From NCBI GenBank assembly GCA_035477595.1, contig DATIKM010000179.1:1-20545 (forward strand): DNA of 20,545 nucleotides, read 5' to 3'. Shown here piece after piece: positions 15,304-20,545 of the stretch. A program made the translations under genes and the position numbers. The DNA comes from DATIKM01 sp035477595 (GTDB lineage: Bacteria; Armatimonadota; Chthonomonadetes; Chthonomonadales; CAJBBX01). Within the stretch, counting starts at the first letter, position 1. Every line of letters starts with the position of its first letter. A model generated the notes under the pieces. It searched no databases. It saw only the letters and a list, made by a program, of their open reading frames with translations, and had not been told where the DNA came from.

Positions 15304-16638
15304 TCAGTGCGCGCGCAGCTTCGACTTCAGGCGCCGGTTGGCCTCGATGAAGTGCCTCATCAGCTCCGGCGTGAGCTCGCGCTCGATGAACCAGCGCGTG
15401 CCGGGCGTCTGGTCCATCGGCCGGTCCGACTGGTAGGCCCACCAGTAGGTGAGCTGCACGCCGGCCTCGACGACGGAGTCCAGGGAGCGGCGCACCCAGG
15501 GGACCGCGGCGGGGTCCTCCATGCTCGTGAAGTAGTCGGGCGTCTCCTGCCACACCCTCTCGTCGGTCCTGGGCGCCCCGATCCGGCCGAGCTCCCCGAT
15601 GATCAGCGGCTTGCGCAGCCTGCGGGCCATCTCCATGTATCCGCGATGGTCGAGGTGCGTCGTGCCACCGCCCTCGGCCCGGATCACGAAACCCGCCCGG
15701 TTGTTCATGTAGGAGTGGATGTGGATCACGTCGATGGCCGACCGCGCGTATAGCAGCTCGAAGCAGCGGAACTGCTCTTCGAAGGTATCCAGGTCCCACG
15801 AGCGGCGCGTGTATAGGTTCCACTGGCTCTCGCGCATGTTGGAGCCGCCGCTGGTCACCAGACGCAGGCGGTCCACCGCCTTGATGCGCCGGGCCACGTC
15901 GTCGAAGAAGACGGCCACTTCCCTGAGCGTGGGCATGCGCTGGCCTTCGAAGACGCGGTCCTGGTCGCCGATGTCGGCGGCGAGCGTCACCTCGTTGGAT
16001 ATCTCCCACATCAGAACGGCCTTGCGGCCCCGATAGCGCTCCACGACATCGTCGATGTAGCGGTAGAGGAGCTGGCGGCCGCGCGAGTTCCGGTTGGCGA
16101 TCAGCTCGCGCATCTGCTCCTCGCCATGGACCCATCCCTGGTCGGTGAGCCGGGTGTCGGTGAACGTGGCCGCTGCGAGCGACCACACCAGGCCGATGCC
16201 GTACCTCTCGCTCAGCTCGACGGTCCTGTCCAGAGCCGCCCACAGGTTCCGCCGCTTGGCCGGGTCGGCGTACGAGGCCGGCCCCGCGGGTCCCCACGGC
16301 AGCGCGAAGAAGCGGACGGACCGGAAGCCCATATCGCGCAGGTTGCGGAGCGCCCGCTCCTGCGCGCGCAGCATGGGGTTCGCGTCGTCGAGCGGCCGGC
16401 CCGCGGCGAGCTCGTCGTAGAGGTGCCAGAAGAGGTCGAACTTGTTGAAGCTGATCTCGGCGAAGGGGCTGCCCTCCAGCCAGAACCGGCCGTCCCGGAT
16501 AGAGAGCACGTCGCTTGCGCGGAGCGCGGTGCGCGCCGGCCCGCGGTCCGCCCCCTGCGCCGCGGCTCCCTCGCGCTGAGAGGGCGTAGGCGCGGCGGTT
16601 CCGCCGCTGGCGATCGTCTCCGCACGTGTCGTCGTCAT
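15304..16638 (-). CDS. GH5-like glycoside hydrolase (cellulase-fold), no signal peptide
   Basis: The 444-residue protein has the TIM-barrel pattern of GH5-clan hydrolases. Features are MGFRSVRFFALPWG (103-116), the acid/base motif WEISNE (N215, E216), HIHSY (H308) and the predicted nucleophile in IIGELG (E349). TYWWAY near 397-402 fits the last strand with an aromatic substrate-binding residue. The start at 16638 follows a GGGGGA ribosome site and matches the start preserved in the decayed second copy at the right end. Residues 1-40 are Ala/Gly/Thr-rich and polar with no signal peptide, so the enzyme appears cytoplasmic or leaves by another route. Substrate unknown. The next 296 bp upstream are noncoding. 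Confidence 0.83.
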   Translation of the reverse strand: MTTTRAETIASGGTAAPTPSQREGAAAQGADRGPARTALRASDVLSIRDGRFWLEGSPFAEISFNKFDLFWHLYDELAAGRPLDDANPMLRAQERALRNLRDMGFRSVRFFALPWGPAGPASYADPAKRRNLWAALDRTVELSERYGIGLVWSLAAATFTDTRLTDQGWVHGEEQMRELIANRNSRGRQLLYRYIDDVVERYRGRKAVLMWEISNEVTLAADIGDQDRVFEGQRMPTLREVAVFFDDVARRIKAVDRLRLVTSGGSNMRESQWNLYTRRSWDLDTFEEQFRCFELLYARSAIDVIHIHSYMNNRAGFVIRAEGGGTTHLDHRGYMEMARRLRKPLIIGELGRIGAPRTDERVWQETPDYFTSMEDPAAVPWVRRSLDSVVEAGVQLTYWWAYQSDRPMDQTPGTRWFIERELTPELMRHFIEANRRLKSKLRAH

Positions 16639-16934
16639 CGCCGGTTCCCCCTGCGGCACGCCCGCCCCGGTGCCGCGCCCATGGCCGCTGCACACCTCGC
16701 GCAACGAGCGCCGCGGGCTCCTGGCAGGGACCCGCCACGCTCTCACGTCTCCCCAGGCGCCAGCACCTCCAACTACACTCACCCGGCTTAGTGTGGGCGC
16801 ACAGGCCCTTCCGCAAACATCAGGCGCGGACACGCCTCGCCATGGCTACATCGCCGCTGCTCCCAGCGCGGCTGGGCAACCAATGCCAGAGGCGCGCCCG
16901 CGCCTGTGATTCCCACGCCCTGCCCGATCTTGGA
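16639..16934. other. Noncoding gap between adhE and the GH5-like gene
   Basis: It must hold the promoter of the GH5-like gene (minus strand), but no clear promoter elements were seen. Two GC hairpins near the adhE end are listed separately. An in-frame extension of the GH5-like gene to 16833 exists but lacks family resemblance. Confidence 0.5.
16862..16905 (-). terminator. Tandem GC hairpins after adhE
   Basis: Two perfect inverted repeats lie 30-75 nt beyond the adhE stop: AGGCGC-GCCC-GCGCCT (16890-16905) and CCCAGC-GCG-GCTGGG (16862-16876). Neither is followed by a T-run on the minus strand. They may terminate or stabilise the adhE transcript. Confidence 0.35.
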
Positions 16935-19532
16935 CTACTTGCCGTAGTAAGCCTTCCGGTATACAGCCTCTATCTCGCTGACGAGCGGCATCTTGGGGTT
17001 CGCCGTGGTGCACTGGTCCTCAAGGGCACTGTCAGCCAACGCCTCCACCTTGGCCAGGAAGGCATCCTCAGGCACCCCACACTGCGCCAGCGTATCGGGG
17101 ATGTCCAGCGAGCGGATCAAGGCCTTCACGCTCTTGATCAGGGCGGCCACGCCCTCATCCACGGTTGAGAAGCTCAGCCCGACCGCGCGCGCGATCTCGG
17201 CGAACTTCGCGGCAGCCACAAACTTGCCGTACTTGGGGAACGATGCGAACTTCGTAGGCTTCTGAGCGTTGTACTCCATCACGTAGGGCAGCAGGACTGC
17301 ATTCACTCGGCCGTGCGCTATCCCAAACTCGCCGCCGAACTTGTGTGCCATGCTGTGGTTGATCCCCAGGAACGCGTTCGCGAAGGCCATACCGGCTATG
17401 CACGACGCGTTGTGCATCTTCTCGCGGGCTACCTTGTCAGAGCCGTCCTTGTAGGCCCTGGGCAGATACTCGAACACCAGTTGGACAGCCTTCAGTGCCA
17501 AGGCATCTGTATAGTCGGACGCCAAGACCGACACATACGCCTCGACAGCGTGAGTCAACACGTCCATGCCTGTGTCCGCGGTGACCTGCGGAGGAATGCT
17601 CATGACGAAGTCCGGATCGACAATGGCGACGTCCGGGGTGAACTCGTAATCCGCCAGCGGATGCTTGCTGTTGCTGGCCCTGTCCGTGATGACCGTGAAG
17701 GGCGTGACCTCCGAACCAGTGCCAGAGGTGGTGGGTATCGCAACCATCTTAGCCTTCAGCCCCAGCACGGGGAACCTGAACGCCTTCTTCCTGATGTCCA
17801 GAAACTTGAGGTGCAGGGCTCGAAAGTCCGTATCAGGGTACTCATAGAACAGCCACATGGCCTTGGCAGCATCCATCGGCGATCCGCCGCCCAGAGCTAT
17901 GATGACATCCGGCTTGAACTGGTTCATCATCGCCACGCCACGCATGACCGTATCGATGGACGGATCGGGCTCTACCTCCGTGAACAACTCCGAGTGCACA
18001 TAGGACAGACCGTTTTCCGGCCTCCTTCTGAGGCAGTGCACCACCTTGTCCACGTAGCCGAGCTTCACCATCACCGGATCGGTGACGATGAAGGCGCGAT
18101 TAATGTCTGCCATGTCCTCGAGATAGCGCACCGCTCCGGGCTGGAAGTAGATCTTCGACGGGACTTTGAACCACTGCATGTTGACCCTTCTCTTGGCCAC
18201 TCTCTTGATGTTGACGAGGTGCGCGGCCGTTACGTTGCTGGTGGTGGTAGTCTTGCCAAACGAACCGCTGCCCAGAGTCAATGACGGAAGGAGCACGTTG
18301 TATATGTCGCCTATGGCGCCATGACTCGCGGGGGAGTTGACCACCAAGCGGCCAACCTTCAGCCTCCTGGAGAAGTGGTCTACAACAGTGTCATCCTCGG
18401 TGTGAATCACAGCCGTATGACCCATACCGCCGAAGGCGACCATCTCGGCGCACCTGTCCAGCCCTTCGTGGTAGCCCTTCACGGTGTACATCGCCAGTAT
18501 AGGGCTCAGCTTCTCGCGCGACAGCGGGTGATCAGGACCCACTCCGCTCAGCGGCGCGATCAGGATCTTCGTATCGCGTGGCACATCCAGCCCCGACATG
18601 TTGGCGATGTCATACGCCGATCGGCCCACGATAGCCGAGTTGATGGAGGCCTTGTCCTTGTTGATGGCAACAGTCTGCAGCTTCTCGGCTTCCTCTTCGT
18701 TCAGGAAGTAGCAGGCGTTGTCTTGCATATAGGACACGAACTCGCCGGCCACAGCCTCATCAACTATGACTGCCTGTTCGGAAGCGCAGATCATGCCGTA
18801 GTCGAACGTCTTGGACAGCATCAGGTCGGTGGCAGCCCTCTTGACGTCCGCGCTCGCTTCGATGTAGCAGGGCACGTTCCCGGGTCCCACGCCGAGCGCC
18901 GGCTTGCCCGCGCTGTAAGCTGCCTGCACCATGCTGGCGCCCCCGGTGGCCAGAATGAGGGCGATCCCGGGGTGCCCCATGAGGTACTGGGTGGCCGCCA
19001 GAGAGGGCGCCTCCACCCATTGCACGCAGCCAGCAGGGGCGCCCGCGGCAAGAGCCGCATCGCGCATCACCTGGGCAGCATAAGCGCTACACCTCTGGGC
19101 CGACGGATGGAAGGCGAAGATGATCGGGTTCCGAGTCTTCATGGCTATGATAGACTTGAACATGGTGGTCGATGTGGGGTTGGTCACGGGAGTCACCCCC
19201 GCTATCACCCCCACAGGGTCTGCCACCTCTACATAGTCCTCGTGCTCGTTCTCATGGATCAACCCCACCGTTCGCTCAGTCCTGATGCTGTTGTAGATGT
19301 ACTCGGTGGCGAAGAGGTTCTTGATGATCTTGTCCTCGTACACCCCCCTGCCTGTCTCCTCCACCGCCATCTTGGCCAGGTGCATGTGATGGTCGATGCC
19401 CGCCAAGGCCATGGCTTTGGTGATGGCATCTACCTGCTCCTGATCGTATGAGTAAAACGCGTCGAGCGCGCGGTTGGCCTGCTCCACCATCGCATCGATC
19501 ATCGACTGCATGTCGGCAGCTCTCTCTTCCAT
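16935..19532 (-). CDS. adhE: Bifunctional acetaldehyde-CoA / alcohol dehydrogenase
   Basis: The 865-residue protein is full length for AdhE. It reduces acetyl-CoA to acetaldehyde and then ethanol with NADH in fermentation, usually as cytoplasmic spirosome filaments. The N-terminal aldehyde dehydrogenase half (1 to about 440) has catalytic Cys249 (DYGMICASEQAVIV). The C-terminal iron-dependent alcohol dehydrogenase half (about 453-865) has LGGGSPMDAAK (547-557), TSGTGSEVTPF and iron ligands D657, H661, H726 and H740. The start at 19532 has GAGAGGA 9 nt upstream. G+C in sampled lines is about 52-60%, against 68-78% in neighbours, which hints at acquisition by transfer. It stands alone between two copies of a GH5-like gene. 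Confidence 0.96.
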   Translation of the reverse strand: MEERAADMQSMIDAMVEQANRALDAFYSYDQEQVDAITKAMALAGIDHHMHLAKMAVEETGRGVYEDKIIKNLFATEYIYNSIRTERTVGLIHENEHEDYVEVADPVGVIAGVTPVTNPTSTTMFKSIIAMKTRNPIIFAFHPSAQRCSAYAAQVMRDAALAAGAPAGCVQWVEAPSLAATQYLMGHPGIALILATGGASMVQAAYSAGKPALGVGPGNVPCYIEASADVKRAATDLMLSKTFDYGMICASEQAVIVDEAVAGEFVSYMQDNACYFLNEEEAEKLQTVAINKDKASINSAIVGRSAYDIANMSGLDVPRDTKILIAPLSGVGPDHPLSREKLSPILAMYTVKGYHEGLDRCAEMVAFGGMGHTAVIHTEDDTVVDHFSRRLKVGRLVVNSPASHGAIGDIYNVLLPSLTLGSGSFGKTTTTSNVTAAHLVNIKRVAKRRVNMQWFKVPSKIYFQPGAVRYLEDMADINRAFIVTDPVMVKLGYVDKVVHCLRRRPENGLSYVHSELFTEVEPDPSIDTVMRGVAMMNQFKPDVIIALGGGSPMDAAKAMWLFYEYPDTDFRALHLKFLDIRKKAFRFPVLGLKAKMVAIPTTSGTGSEVTPFTVITDRASNSKHPLADYEFTPDVAIVDPDFVMSIPPQVTADTGMDVLTHAVEAYVSVLASDYTDALALKAVQLVFEYLPRAYKDGSDKVAREKMHNASCIAGMAFANAFLGINHSMAHKFGGEFGIAHGRVNAVLLPYVMEYNAQKPTKFASFPKYGKFVAAAKFAEIARAVGLSFSTVDEGVAALIKSVKALIRSLDIPDTLAQCGVPEDAFLAKVEALADSALEDQCTTANPKMPLVSEIEAVYRKAYYGK

Positions 19533-19609
19533 GGGGATCGTTCCTCTCCAAGCGGTGTTCAGTGCGGCTGCTCAGCCCCGTGTCCACTCGCCCCTTCCCG
19601 GCATCGAGC

Positions 19610-19627
19610 GAGGGGGGTTGGCCCCTC
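19610..19627 (-). other. Hairpin in the adhE leader
   Basis: GAGGGG and CCCCTC (19610-19615, 19622-19627) flank a 6-nt loop about 80-95 nt upstream of the adhE start, within the predicted 5' untranslated region. Possible regulatory or stabilising hairpin; no known riboswitch was recognised. Confidence 0.25.
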
Positions 19628-19710
19628 TCCCTGGACGACGGATCAGGCGTAACAAGGCGGGCACCCGCACTTCCGACTTGGGGGTGCACCTCCGACTAGC
19701 ATCCAGGAAC

Positions 19711-19739
19711 ATCATGGCTTTCATACCGCTGCATGTCAA
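19711..19739 (-). promoter_or_regulatory. Candidate sigma-70-type promoter for adhE
   Basis: On the minus strand a perfect TTGACA (-35, 19734-19739) is followed after exactly 17 bp by CATGAT (-10, 19711-19716; four of six consensus bases). It would give an untranslated leader of about 170 nt before the adhE start. No Rex-type inverted repeat was seen next to it. Confidence 0.4.
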
Positions 19740-19759
19740 TACCGCTGGGGAACTGACGG

Positions 19760-20535
19760 CACCGGGCATCGTCGCCGAAGAGGGCGGCCACTTCACTGAT
19801 AGTGGGCGGCCGCTGGCCTTCTAAGGCGAGGTCGCGGTCGCCTACTTCGGCGGCGAGCGTCACCTCATATCATGTCTACCACATCAGTACGGCATCGCGG
19901 CCCCGGTAACTCGCCACGAAGTCGTCATTGCTGCGAATAGGTCGTCATTGCTGCGAACATGGGGCCGGCGAGCGCGCGAGTGCCGGTCGGCGATCACCTC
20001 GCGCCCGTGCTCCTCGCCATGGATTCACCGCCCGGGTCCGTGAGCCACGGGTCGGTCACCATGGCTGCGGCGAGCGACCATGCCAGGCCAATACCGTGCT
20101 TCTCGCTCACATCCAGTATCCGGTCCAGGGCCGCCCAAAGGTTCCACCACCTGTCCGGGTCGGCGCAAGAGGCCAACCCCCCGGGTCCCCACGGCAGCGC
20201 GAAGGAGCTGACGGACCCGAAGCCCATGCCGCGCAGGTTGCGCAGCGTCCGCTCCTGCGCGCGCACCATGGGGCTGGGGTCGTCGAGCTCCTGGCCCGCG
20301 GCGAGCCCGACGTAGAGGCGCCAGAAGAGGTCGAGCTAGCGGAATCCGATCACGGCGAAGGTCCGGCCGTCCAGCCAGGACCGGCTGCCCCGGATCGTGA
20401 GCACGTCGCTCCGGCCCAGCGCGGCGCGCGCCGGCCCGCAGCCCGTCGCTCCTGAGCCGCGGCGAGCGCGCCCTCGGTAGAGGCGGCCTGCGGCGGGTGC
20501 GCCGCCGTTGCCGTCTCCTGCCGTGTCGCGGCCAT
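19760..20535 (-). pseudogene. Disrupted, 3'-truncated second copy of the GH5-like gene
   Basis: Translated pieces of this stretch follow the GH5-like protein encoded at 15304-16638 closely. Over residues 89-168 of that protein (MVRAQERTLRNLRGMGF versus MLRAQERALRNLRDMGF and onward) about 55 of 80 positions agree. The original ATG is recognisable at 20535, preceded by GGAACAGGCG as in the intact gene. The reading frame is broken by a frameshift in about 20430-20470, an in-frame TAG at 20336-20338, and further lesions below 20000. DNA similarity fades near 19760, corresponding to about residue 250 of the intact protein, so the acid/base region is ruined and the nucleophile half is missing. It is not expected to make a functional enzyme. 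Confidence 0.85.
19921..19960. repeat. 20-bp tandem duplication inside the pseudogene
   Basis: GTCGTCATTGCTGCGAA occurs at 19921-19937 and again at 19941-19957, a two-copy direct repeat of 20-bp period. The intact hydrolase gene has one related segment here, so the duplication arose during decay. Confidence 0.8.
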
Positions 20536-20545
20536 CGCCTGTTCC

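Noticed and set aside
16639..16833. Upstream extension of the GH5-like protein
   Set aside because: It is Arg/Gly-rich, lacks a ribosome site, and the decayed copy preserves the same ATG context as 16638.
19533..19760. Rex-type operator upstream of adhE
   Set aside because: No TTGTGA...TCACAA-like inverted repeat was found by eye.
16935..20535. Composite transposon carrying adhE
   Set aside because: No transposase, terminal inverted repeats or target-site duplication could be seen; only the two hydrolase copies flank it.

Overview
The window is high-GC bacterial DNA, about 68-78% G+C in sampled lines of most genes. It carries a Tat-secreted carbohydrate-active protein, other exported enzymes and a beta-barrel porin-like protein, so the host has an outer membrane. 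The mix of large secreted glycoside-hydrolase-like proteins, an MlrC-family protein and dispersed GC-rich palindromic repeats would fit an uncultivated Armatimonadota-, Hydrogenedentota- or Planctomycetota-like lineage. That placement is only a guess; no marker gene in the window settles it.

Left part (1-7000): a nested tandem repeat array of six units of about 180-197 bp fills 1 to about 1075. It runs into the 3' end of a minus-strand gene for a Tat-exported, DUF6259-like TIM-barrel protein with a carbohydrate-binding module. Next comes a minus-strand MlrC/M81-type metalloprotein. A 347-bp divergent intergenic stretch follows, holding a decayed fragment that resembles the N-terminus of the Tat protein. 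Then comes a plus-strand exported protein of unknown function, followed by a strong hairpin.

Middle (7082-9076): three overlapping plus-strand genes encode thiamine-phosphate synthase (ThiE), an MTH1187/YkoF-type thiamine-binding protein and a PurM/HypE/ThiL-superfamily protein. They look like a compact thiamine-related operon.

Centre-right (9128-15185): a seven-gene minus-strand operon, read from right to left, encodes an FMN-binding-domain protein, a membrane-anchored OB-fold protein with a CPTTGC motif, two FtsX/MacB-type permeases, two ABC ATPases and a porin-like barrel. The permease-ATPase-ATPase-porin end is coupled by ATGA/GTGA overlaps. The two ATPases carry complementary defects (Q-loop in one, signature motif in the other), which predicts one degenerate and one catalytic ATP site. 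Both permeases have a GCP(Y/F)EA motif at the same extracytoplasmic position. With the flavin protein this suggests an undescribed redox- or metal-linked envelope transporter. It is the most interesting system in the window.

Right part (15304-20545): a cytosolic-looking GH5-like hydrolase, then a full-length bifunctional AdhE of clearly lower G+C, then a disrupted, 3'-truncated second copy of the GH5-like gene in the same orientation. The adhE segment may be a transferred gene or the product of a rearrangement between the two hydrolase copies.
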